From contig SEMN01000124.1 of NCBI GenBank assembly GCA_005408345.1, positions 806,001 to 870,000 of the forward strand: a stretch of DNA of 64,000 bases. Direction: 5' to 3'. Below, one piece after another: positions 13,303-24,499 of this stretch (position 1 is the stretch's first letter; every line of letters begins with the position of its first letter). The stretch is from Macquaria australasica. Taxonomy: Eukaryota; Chordata; Actinopteri; Centrarchiformes; Percichthyidae. The notes below the pieces were generated by a model. That model was not told where the DNA came from. It did no database searches and worked only from the letters and a program-made list of their open reading frames with translations. Both the position numbers and the translations under genes were made by a program.

Positions 13303-14620
13303 TCCTTGTCTCCATTCTTCTCCACTAAATGGCAGTGCAGGAGTCAGCCTGCCAATCAACTATTGTACTCTTGTCAATTTAATAATATTTCTGAGCGCTG
13401 ACCTCCGCAGCGCTACAGCCATCGCTCTATACGTGTGTGTGTGTGTGTGTGTGTGTGTTCCTATATATTTCTCTGTCTCTCCCTCTTTCACCTCAGTCTA
13501 ACCCCCACCCCTCCCTCCCCCTCTACCTCCCTCTCCCCCGGTCCCTGTCTCTCATTCTCTCCTTTATTAGAAGAAGATAGCTCGAATCCTTCATCTCTCC
13601 TCCACTAATTCTCTCCATTATTGTCCCTCCGTTCGACCCTCCGTCTCTCCGCACTCCTTCACTTGTGTCCTCCTTTCTTTTCTCGCTGTGATCTATATTG
13701 CTCGCCCTTTTTTTTTCTTCCTTCCTGTCCTTTCCTGTTATGCTTTAGCTTTCTCTCATTCTTTCGTTCACTATATCACCTCACACAGATGTCACATCCC
13801 CATCTTTCCTCCTCTCTTTTCTCCCCCAGACCTCATCCCTCCATCACCTTATCTCAGCTTCCTCGCTCTCACCCTCTTTTCCTCTCCTACGCAGCTGATG
13901 TCCCTTTTCCAGGCCAACTCTTCCTGTCTCATTTTCACCATTGTCCCTTTTTGCTTTTTCATCATCATAGGCTCATTTTGTCAACTCCATGCCCCCCTCT
14001 CATTCCTCACCCTCCCTCCCTCCCTCCCTCCCTCCTTCCTTCCTTCCTCATCCCTCTCTCCCTCCCTCCACCCTGTTCGTTCCCTGGGGAGGTCAGTAAT
14101 AATGGTAGTGATGGAGTGAGAGAGGGAGGTGCGATTATTGTCTTGTCGGGAGTCAGAGGAATCGATCGGCCCAGAAATATGAGGCGCGAGAAAGAGCCGC
14201 TGTGTCAGATACAATAACCACCCGCTCCCGGGGGCTTACACACATACACACACACACACACATTTAGACACACAACATACAGACACATACCCATATTCGG
14301 CACGAACATACACATTTATTTGGTGCAGACACTGACACGCACGCACACTCGTACCATCTTTCTTTTTCATTAACGCAATGCACACACATCCCTCTTCTTC
14401 TGTGGTGGAGGAGAGCGGCGAAGCAGCCCAATCATCTACATGCTTTGATCTGAGATAAAGCACAGAAGTAGATCTGTTCTGATCATTCTTCATGCACAGA
14501 TAAAGGGCAAGGCGATGAAAATCGCTCACACACCTTTCACTCACGTAGCTATAAACAGACATAAACACACACATAGACGCGCACGCCGCACACACGCTCA
14601 CACTGAGACCTTTCACTGCT

Positions 14621-14680
14621 GTTGCCTGGCAACGTGGCCGAGTGTCCAATCCGAGCGGAGAACAGTGGCCAGTGATGTCA
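14621..14680. promoter_or_regulatory. Candidate RFX X-box with CCAAT and CRE-like sites
   Basis: GTTGCCTGGCAAC (14621-14633) is a perfect palindromic X-box with a 1 bp spacer. CCAAT follows at 14646-14650 and TGATGTCA at 14673-14680. This sits in a complex, non-repetitive patch about 4 kb upstream of pou2f2 exon 1. Confidence 0.4.
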
Positions 14681-15086
14681 CAGCTGCTGCTGACCAGCAG
14701 GTCTGAGAGAGAAAGAGAGACAGAGGAGGAGAAGAGAAAGTTTGAATTAGAGAAAGAAAAGGGGGAAGGTCGCGGAAAAAAAAGAGTGGGATGATGATGA
14801 GAGGGTATGGAGGAAGAAAGGCAGGTGAAGAACAGGCCGAGGTGAAAGAGGGGACGTGTGGGCAGAAAAAGCGCAGAAAGACGATAGTTGCCATAACTTT
14901 AGTACTCCCATCTTTTGTATTTTAATTGGGAGAATATGAAGACTAATTCTAGGGTCTGCTTTATCAGTGGAAGTGAACAGTGAACGGTCTAAAGAGGCCT
15001 CAATGCTCCTTGAGCTGGCGATGAAGGCCACCAGTCCCTCCCAGTAGACGCTCCACTCTTGTGCCAGGAGAAGAAGAAGAGGGAGA

Positions 15087-15128
15087 AGGAGAAGAAGAAG
15101 AAGAAGAAGAAGAAGAAGAAGAAGAAGA
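15087..15128. repeat. (GAA)n microsatellite
   Basis: About 14 GAA/AAG units; polypyrimidine on the minus strand. Confidence 0.95.
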
Positions 15129-16320
15129 GGGGATGAGAGGAGCAAAGAAAAAGATTTGAGCTTCAACCTTGGTAGCGCTGTGGGAGAGAGCGGTGTCTGT
15201 CTAGACAAGCCCGGCTCCCTATGGGCTGCCGAGATGATATAGAGAGGAGGGGAATGGTGTGAGAGAGGGATGGAGGGGTGGGGGGGCAGAGGAAAAGGAG
15301 CGATTGAGAGGTATTAGGACAGGAGAGGAATAGGTGTTGTAAAGGTGTAGGCGGCGTGTATGTGTGTGTGAGATGGCGCCGGTCCCATGGTAGCCAACAG
15401 TGTGAGTGTGTTTTAGCCCCTGCTGCTTCTCATACAAAACCTCAACCTCTGTAGTCTCAACACTGCTAGACCTACTGTTTATAATCCTGCAACTCCTCAT
15501 GGGGCTACACCTGCACACACACACACCTATACACTAGACTGGATTTTAAATCTCTCACCTTGTAGAACAAGAGTCTTGCATAGGACTTGGTTTGTCCATC
15601 ACTGAGCCGTGCTCTGTCCCCTCTATAAGAAGAGGAATATGATGGATTATATGAATTAGAGCCAGTGTGTGCTCCAGGCCCGAGGCTGCACTAGATATAG
15701 GAGGACTGAGCCATGGAGGGATGCTGAACTGGTTTGGAGACCTCAGAATTGTCCCTGCAATGACCCATTATGCACAGAGTCTCCTCCCACCTTCCTCACC
15801 CCCGGCTAACATCCTTTCTCCAATCTTTTTATTTCTGTCTCTCTGTCTCTCACCATCACTCTTTCCCTTCTCCTTCATTCCCTTCCTTTATTTTCTTTAC
15901 TACACCTCTTTTTCCCTCTCTTAGTAACCCCCGGTTTTTCCCCCTCTCTCTCTCTGACAGTGGAGTGATTGATGGCGCTCTAGAGGCCCTAGCCTCCCCC
16001 CATCCTCCTCCCTGGGGTCCCACAATCACATTGTGTGCGTGTATGTATGTGTGTTGGTGTGTGTGTGTTTATTATCTCACGAACATAACTTCTGGTGGTT
16101 ACCAAACACACTCTGCGTAAACATAGCCCATAATTCTTTTTAAAAAAAAAGAAACAAATCAAAATAATACTAATTTAGATTTATTTATTCTATTTTCCAA
16201 GTTTTCTAATAATATCACAGCTTGTTATGTTGTACATGTTAATATGTCGACTTCAACTGAGACCATTTGCCGTCGGCCCAATATCATCTAAGTGGCAGGG
16301 CTGGAGTGTTGCAAGGCCTG

Positions 16321-16335
16321 GTTTCCATGGTAACC
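16321..16335. promoter_or_regulatory. Candidate RFX (EF-C type) site
   Basis: GTTTCCATGGTAACC is the reverse complement of GGTTACCATGGAAAC, close to the known palindromic RFX consensus. Confidence 0.35.
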
Positions 16336-16387
16336 AAGGCTCAGACCTCCTTGGGGCAGGAAGGCCCCCCATGGCCATGAACTGTAC

Positions 16388-16420
<33 letters not shown>

Positions 16421-16878
16421 CACACATAAATTTACCAGCCACCTATTGGAGCTACTCAAACTAATATGCACACACATACGCACACGCACAAAGACACACA
16501 CTTTGGTAGTTATGTGGGTAGATTGGAGTTTGAACAAAGGTCACGGCCAAAGCCAGGCTGCCCAGATGACCTCTGACCCAGTGAAACGCCCCCTCCCCAA
16601 CGGGCAGTCTGTCACTGTCCTCGGACGGGCCGGGCCAATGGGTTCACTCGCACACACAAGCATCTGCAAACACACTCTCTGCTGATTACTTACAGGTAGA
16701 CAAACAAATCTGTCCATCCATGCCCCGATGAAGGCCAGAACATTATCACGAAAATAATGTGACCAAATAAATTAAATTGAACAGGCCTTAAGTCCATTTG
16801 GTGTCCAGCATGCAGGTGTTGGGCTGCGATATTAGTTGATTAGAAAAAAAGAAAGAACTGAGGAAGCACATCCTGCGT

Positions 16879-17166
16879 GGGCTGTAACAGATGATTTTCA
16901 TTATCGATTAATCTGCAGATTATTTTCTAGTTTGTCTATAAAATGCCATAAAACCCCCTTCAGAATTTCCCAGAGTCCAAGGTGGCATCCTCAAAGTTTT
17001 ATCTAATCATCAGGCCAAAGACATTCAGTTTACTATTATATATGAACAGCAAATTCTTACATTTTAGAAGTGTGGCATTTGGAATTTCTGCTTGAAAAAT
17101 GTGCGAACTGATTGATTGATTATCAAAATAGTTCATTTTCTGTCGGTCGACTAATCATTTCAGCTC
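16879..17166 (+). repeat. Dispersed GGGCTGCAAC...TTTCAGCTCT repeat, copy 1
   Basis: Full-length-looking copy: starts GGGCTGTAACAGATGATTTT, has the internal AGAGTCCAAGGTG and CAGTTTACTATTATA words, and ends CGACTAATCATTTCAGCTCT. Confidence 0.75.
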
Positions 17167-18149
17167 TAAATCCAGCTATTTACCAAAGAATATTGTGCAT
17201 TTGTGAATTTGTAAAGCTCTGTACCCATCTCACCAAAGTTTCTATACTCATATTGTCTTGATGGTAAATATATATTTACATGTGTCAGAACAGTAGTATT
17301 TTGTATGTATGTGAGGACAGATTTAAAAAAGATGTGTAACTTAGGGCACCTCCAGTGCAGTGCCGTATGCACTTCTCAGTGAGCGTCTATCCAGCAGTAC
17401 ATTGGGCTGTTGTAAATCACCACATAAAGTATTTATAAGGTTAAACTTGGGAACTCTGCTGCCGTTAGCTTTTGAATTAGTGAACTCGGACCAAGGGAGA
17501 AGGAAGGAGAGGGAGGGGGTGATCAGCGGTCTGCCTCCGTCTCCTCATCCATAGATGGAGCCTGTTTGTTCACCAGGATAAGAGAGTCAAGAGTGCCACC
17601 TTGTGGTCGGCTCGGCCTACTGTCAAAGCAGCACATCGACACTTTTAGATTTGAAAATCTAGGCAGTATTTCAGCTGAAACATGCTATTCTGCTTCCTCA
17701 AGATCATTCCTCAACTTCAGATTTACATTTATTTAGCAGCTTCTTAGTCTGTTAATCCCTGTGGGCGGCACTGATAGATATTCATATTTTCTTTATCTGC
17801 AATGTTCCGCTTTCATGCCACATCTACCCGCCACATGTACCCATTCATGGTGTGGCTTTTTGTGGTGTAACACTGTGCAGTGGGGTGGTCAGCAGTACAG
17901 TGAGCATGACTGAATTTTTCCTTCCGCTCGGGTTAGAGTGGAGCAGTGGCTGGTAAACTTAGCTGAAGATGTCTCACATCTTCTCTTGTTGGTGTCGACC
18001 TCCCTCGACAGACCACCTTACACCCACAATGTACTCGCTAACAACAACCCCACAGTCAGACACAGATATGACCGAGGATAGATGGTCATGACTCATGGTA
18101 GACAAAACAGGCTACGAGAGCTTGTCAAAGTAGCTTAGAGTTGAGGAAA

Positions 18150-18694
18150 AACTCTGATCAGTTGAAGGTTGGATAGGTTTTGAAGGTACACTAAGTCATA
18201 TATTGTGCAAATGTATCATACGCTCTTCGGTCAGAATGTCAAGCTTGCTGTTTTTCTCTTTTGCGTGAGTGAGCGTGAGTGTGTGAGTGGCTGTTTCCAG
18301 CCGCGCCATCACTTTCCGTCGGCACCTGTCATCCCCCTCTTTTTCACCTCGTCTATCTCTTCGATCTCTCCTATGTCACTCTCTCCCACTCTCTAACCTC
18401 TTGCGTGTCCCCCTTTCTTTCTTTCTTTCTTTTTTTTGTGTATTTTTCTCTCCTCTGCGCCAAGTTCCTACTCTTTTGAGGCTACTTCCTGTTGTGTTGC
18501 AGGATGTGGGGAGGAGGTGGGGCTAGGGGGTGTGGACTGAGAGAGAGAGAGAGAAGGAGAGGGAGGGAGAGAGTGATTCTTTCAACCATATGATTTAATA
18601 CACTCCTCCTTTTTGGTTAGAGAGAGACAGAGAGGGGGAGAGTGAGAGTTTTTCTTTACGTAGCGCGCACACACACTCTCACACAGACACAGAT
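18150..18694 (+). promoter_or_regulatory. 5' flank and probable 5' UTR of pou2f2 exon 1
   Basis: No TATA box or CpG island is evident. Polypurine GA tracts lie at 18539-18570 and 18618-18650, just upstream of the coding start. The transcription start and the exon edge cannot be fixed from sequence; an upstream untranslated exon is equally possible. Confidence 0.3.
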
Positions 18695-18749
18695 ATGACC
18701 AAGACAGCAGCTTTAGCAGCGAAGGACTTCTCCAGTATGTGGTTGCCAG
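18695..18749 (+). CDS. pou2f2: pou2f2 coding exon 1 (start codon)
   Basis: Encodes MTKTAALAAKDFSSMWLP plus the first base of the next codon (phase 1), then a strong donor G|GTGAGTG. The ATG has G at -3 and A at +4. Joined to exon 2 it reads LP-DIRMSK, equivalent to the human PE-IRMSK junction, so the start is supported by splicing and not by the open frame alone. It differs from the human first exon (MVHSSMGAPE), so other first exons may exist. The upstream edge of this exon is not visible. Confidence 0.8.
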
Positions 18750-18829
18750 GTGAGTGACTGTCTGTGCAGCCCTCTCTCTGCTGGCCTTCATTTACCAAGA
18801 CCAATTAAGCTTTGCGTGAGGGAGAGGGC

Positions 18830-18896
<67 letters not shown>

Positions 18897-19406
18897 AAGA
18901 GAACTGTGTCTATGCCGTTGATTAATGCCACTGGGTCTAACAAGCTGAGCTAATTAGAGAACATCAAAGAGTGAGAGGTGGTACGAAGAGAAAGATGTGG
19001 ATGGATGGAGGAGTGATGGATGGATGGATGGATGCCTGTCGCACACAAAGGGAAAGGTCAGACACCTCGCCAGCCCATAGCATGCCTCTTTGTGTGTGTG
19101 TGTGTGTGTTTGTGTGTGTGTTAGTGTTTGTGTTTATACTGAATACTGAATGCTAAAAAAGCTTGAGGAAAATATAGTAAAAAAGTTTTTTGAAATGTCT
19201 TTTGAAACGTACTGGTAATGAAAATCCAGAGTTGCAGCTTGCATGTCTTGCCAGTATTTTTCTATTTTGTGATTATTTTTCATTTGTCATCATGAAACAC
19301 CTTTTCTTTTTATTGTTTAGCACTGCGGCAGTGTTACATTTGTGTCCAGTTTATAGATATTTAGCTGATAAGGTTTCTTCCCGTGCAACTTTGAAACCGG
19401 TGTTAA

Positions 19407-19466
<60 letters not shown>

Positions 19467-22400
19467 TGGAGGTGTGCGGGGGGATTGCACTGATTATTGC
19501 TTTGCGCATTTTCAAATTTAAATTTCTGCCAATTAATTCAAATCACATTTTTTTAAGCACTCAGATACAAATATAATTGTTGAAAGAAAGGCAGACAGTC
19601 AAAAGGGGAAATGCCAAAAATAATTGTCTTTCTCAGTATTTTAAAATATGAAATATAATATATAATATAATATGAAAACAAAGCAGAACACAATGTGACT
19701 CTTCTTGCCCCACGGCCTTGTTTTGGTGGTCAGCTCAGGCTGAGAGATGTGGCAGTCACAGTCTCAGTTGACCGACGACGAGTCTCAGAGAAAAGCACAC
19801 CGGGCTGTTAGCTGACTCACCAATTACTAGAAATTAATTTTTAAATGTCAATTAGCTCATATTTCTCAGTCTTTGATGTCCTGATATGATTTCTAAAAAA
19901 ATGACACATTTGTTTGACGATGTGCGTTGTATACCAGTGAGTGATTCATTGGTTGAAAATCACAGAGTCACTTCTTAACCTGTTGTGGTCACTGCTGTGA
20001 CCTTTAGTAAGTTATCCTGACCAGAGTGATGTATCCTCAGCACCAAACAAACAAAGAAGAATACACCACATCACAAGGATCACAATGTAAATACAAACAA
20101 ATGTCCATATTAGTGTAATTGTTTGGAAGGTTAATGCAAAATAAATGTAAAAAAAATAATAATAATAATAATTCATTTTGCTCAGTTAAAAATTATGAGG
20201 CATTTTGTACAATTATTTTCACATGCTACTGTCTGAGTCACGTTAAGGTTTACCAGTTCTGCTAATGTATACCAGAATTATAAATGAATAAATGAGGAAT
20301 ATTAAGTGTTGGCTTTGGCTACACAGAGGCATTTCCCCAATTTTAATTAATAGCATCGTCAGTATAGCCTTCTCACTGCCTACATTTTTACACCCTCACT
20401 CATCTGCTCAAAGTGCATCCAAGCAATAAGTGAAATAATATTTCTTTACTCTGAAACATTAACATAATTCTGCATACAATTTAAACTGTCAGGGAGGTTC
20501 TCATTGGCAAAGGCCTGCCAAAGTGACATCTGCCTGTATCCCAGCAGCATTTGCTTATATTCATAAGGTGTTTTATGAGCTCAAATTTAGCATTTTAAGT
20601 CTTTAGTCATTTTTTGTGTAGTCAACTATACAGACAGACAGTAACTTAACACTGATAAAAGCGACACAGACTATAATGTCACATCCTTGATGCTGCTGCT
20701 GTGATATCTCAGGTTTTTCTTGCAGCTTCTTACTTTATTGTTACATTTTCCTCTTCAGTTCCTTTCTTTATTCTTGAATATTCTGTATTCATCTACTTAT
20801 TCATTCTTAATTTTATTTTGTCCAGCTCCTTATTTCATTCTCAAATTTTGCCATCAACATATTTCTTCCTCACATCCTCATGCAGATGTGCTGAAGCTGT
20901 TGAGCTGGATAGCTGACTCTTTGATGGCTACGTTTTAAATGGAAAATATTTCTTTGCAATCAAAATTGGCAACCCTCAGCGCTGCTTTTTTTAAAATCTG
21001 TAGTTAGTAGGTATGATGACTCCAGTTCCCAGACACCCCCCTTGGCGATGGGGTTGTGTCCTGAATAAGGAAGTGGGGTGGTGGTGGGGTGTTCGAGGGG
21101 TTTGCAGCGGAGTTTCATCTCAGCCAAAATACCCAGAGGAGAATAACAGAAACAGTCCGGCCTGAGCACAGACAATTTTGTTCCTTGTTCCCTTCTATTG
21201 CATCATTTATTCATGACACAGGATTATACAGCATTAAATTTGATCTGTTTAAGATACAGTGAGTATGGTGTAGCTCTCTGGTCTCACTGTGTCAAAGATA
21301 AACCCTGAGCTTTGCTGCAAGATAAGCATATGCTGTAACAGCTTAATGGTGGCCGAAACAGACATTTAACCTTGTACTTGGAAAAATGCTACTGTAAATT
21401 AAGTTGAGACGAACTAGGGGCCACTTTTAAGAGATGCTGCCTCTCATTCTCATACTAACGTAGACAAATTCACTAGAATTGTAAAACTATTAATAACATG
21501 TAACTTTGCTCTGTGTCAAGTATGAGTTGTGAGTTGTGTGTGCAGCAATGTGTTGTAAAAGAGAGGGAAGTTTTCAAAAGATAGAGCGAAAGAGATGGAG
21601 AGAGTGAGAGAGAGCAGGCTAATATTAATAGCCTCGCTGACAGTAAGTGTTGGGTTTAGCACTCTGCGTTCAACCCGGTACAAGGGGAAGTCGGGAGGGG
21701 AAGTGAGAAAAAGACACAGCATCTTGATATACTGTCCCACTACTGTATTACTGACCACATTATCCACCATGCTACTGTCTGTAGGCCATTTTGAACCATG
21801 AATCAATACACACCTGTCCTGCAAGCGGGCAGCGCAGTACAGGAGGCAGCACTTTGGGAACGTCACATTACAGCTGTTTTATGAGCTGGACAGTCATTTT
21901 ATATGGTGGATTTGGCTTTGGTATTGTACACTGCACATATTGATGATTGATGACAAGCGACACGTATTATTAACTATGTTTTGCATTACAATTTGTTAAA
22001 GGTTTAAAAGTGTGCATTTTGAGAGGAAGACAGTACTGCAGATTCAGTGGGTTTCCACCAGACATTAAGCAACATTGGACAGTTTCAGCCGTGCCATATA
22101 ATACCAAAACAGGAGCCATATGTAATGCTGGAATAACCACAAATTGACCCTAATAATAGATTAACCAGATGTTTGCATCCACTTGGTTGGTGACCAAATT
22201 AGCTTTTTGCAGAAGTCCATTTATTTGAAGGAAATCCTGCGGTCAGTGTGTGTGTCTGTTCCTTAACCCTGGGTTATAGCCAGTGTGGCGGCAGAGAGGA
22301 GCTTTTGCAGCTGATCGTAACTTCCCCCTTCCCCTAAACACACTGCATGGCTACTGTTCTCACATCTGTTTCACTGAAACAAATGTGCTTCTGCAGCTGA

Positions 22401-24438
22401 ATGTGCTTTTGATCAGGGGAGTGGCTTATTTCATCAGTAAGTTCTTGCCTTTATAATGATTGCACTGGACTAATGGTTTGGTTATTTAAAATTGGCATCC
22501 GGTCAGTGGTGGTCAGTGGAGCAGGTTTGTCATCTTCTCCATGTGTTACTGCTGCCCCCCAATGGTGAAAACCATGCTTGACCGCCTGCTTGTTGACACT
22601 GAAGAGAGTCAAATAAGAGTATTTTCTGTTTTTCGTTGAGAAAAGCGCAGCAGTACACTGATGCGAAAATTACCCTTTGCCATAGTGCCAGTGCTCTCTC
22701 GTCTGCAACAGGCGAGAGAGGAGAGATGAAGGGGAGAGGAGGGGGTGAAAGGGAAGAGAGAGAAAGGAGGAGGGAGACTGAGAGTTTATTATGCAGGTGG
22801 GAGATATAATTAGTTGGTCGTTGGGCAGATTTGCATGTTTTCACAAAAGGGAAGTAGCTGTGTGTGCGCGTGTGTGTGTGTGTGTGTTGTGAGAGAGAAC
22901 AAGAGAGAAAAAAAATTTTTCAAATGGACAGAACAAAAAGTTGTCTTACAGTTTGTGGTTTCAGACAAATAAAGAGGGCTTATAGTGAGATGATACCATC
23001 GGGTGAATAACAAAACAAAACTACTACACACAGAGAAGTAAGCAGGCATGTACACAACCACACACACACACACCTATTCTCTCAGATCTCTCCTCAAATC
23101 ATCCTCTTTCCCATCTTTCCTACTCTCTGCTGCCAAAATGCCCCATTCCTTTTGTAATAAACAGAATTAAAGACTTCAATCTCTTGCCTCCCTCCCTTCA
23201 GTGCTGTTGCCATAGGGACTGTCCCAGTACAGTATCAACCAGGAAGTGCTGTGGTCTTGTAATGAATGACACACTACGTGAGACATTTTTAGTGCCGAGT
23301 TGCTCCCACGTAAACACCTTGCGTTAAATTTAGAACAAGCAAACACCACTGATTGGAAAGAATGAATGAATGTGGGCTGGATTCAACTTGTGAATGATTC
23401 AGCCACACTGTTTGGTGTACAGTGTGTAGGCCCAGTCTGTGACCTGAAAACATTCAACCCTAACCTATCTAAGATCAACACCCTGGCCATCCTCTTTCCC
23501 CTTTCGTCATCGAGATTCTGATCACCTGCTTCGTAAATGTCTATTATTCTGCTGCTGTCTGCACTTTTCTGTCTGACACAGATTTAAGAATCAAAACTTG
23601 CTGACTTATTTATCTGCGTGTCTTCCTGTTACAGATATCAGGATGTCAAAGGCACTAGAGGTGGAGAAAGTAGGGGCTGACTCACCACTGGAGGGCACAG
23701 GTAAGATGTGCTGCTGTTAGTGGCAGCAAATATACAAGGTACATATATGTATATTGTATATATATAAAGTTGTACATACGTAATACCGTATATCGCGGTT
23801 GTCTGTTTTTGCGTTTGTGCTCTAACACGTGATAAATTTCTCACTTTTTCCTTTCCCTCCCACGCAGATTCAGAGCGGAATGGACCTGAATCAAATCACC
23901 AGGTACATCTGACTCCTGCGATCACTATGTTTGTCTCCCACCTCTTTTACCTACATAGCTGATGCACCACAAAAGATAACAGTCCCTGTCAGATTATTTG
24001 TAGGGCTTATTATTTCCATTATTGATTAATTTGTCAATTCCTTTTCATTTAAATCTTTACCTTATATGATGTCAGAAAATAGTGAAAAATCGCAATTTCT
24101 CACTGGCGATGATGACATCTTGAGTTGCTTGTTTTGTTCGATTAACAGTGCAAAATCCAAACATATTCACACATCATCACATTTAAGCAGTTCTAAGCAG
24201 TGGGTGTTTGGCACTTGTGCTTGATAGATCATTAAAACAATGTTAAAAAAGTTAAAAATTTTCAGTTGATAAACCATTTGTAGAAGCAATGAAAATAGAA
24301 AAAAAATAGAATGCATTTAAAGTCATTTGTGGCAGTAATTTCTGATGTGGGGCCTCTTATTCTCCTCCTGTAGGCTCAGTCAATGAAAGTCAATCCCTTT
24401 CCTCTTTCACCAACCCTGAGCAGCAGCAAGGTGGGTGT

Positions 24439-24499
<61 letters not shown>

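Larger units (their letters stand above)
10496..18149. other. Non-coding upstream region of pou2f2
   Basis: GT tracts (10761-10786, 11640-11689, 13249-13296, 13433-13458), a (GAA)n tract (15087-15128), a CA tract (16388-16419), pyrimidine-rich stretches and one copy of the dispersed GGGCTGCAAC repeat at 16879-17166. The X-box patch (14621-14680) and the EF-C-type site (16321) lie here. No coding exon is supported; it could hold untranslated pou2f2 exons. Confidence 0.6.
18750..23634 (+). other. pou2f2: pou2f2 intron 1
   Basis: Starts GTGAGTG and ends TTACAG. Contains GT tracts at 18832-18880 and 19412-19465, a (GGAT)n-like patch near 19000-19030, an octamer at 22829-22836 and a complex AT-rich patch at about 19690-19880 with TTAGCTGACTCACCAATTAC that may be regulatory. 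No further coding exon recognised. Confidence 0.75.

Noticed and set aside
13621..14217. 198-codon plus-strand open frame
   Set aside because: Composition is Ser/Pro/Leu/Phe from a polypyrimidine stretch with TCCC repeats; not a protein-like sequence.
16730..16795. GATGAAGGCC...AAATAAATT stretch, and a similar one near 45680, as LINE 3' ends
   Set aside because: Similarity is limited to a few short words; not enough to annotate.
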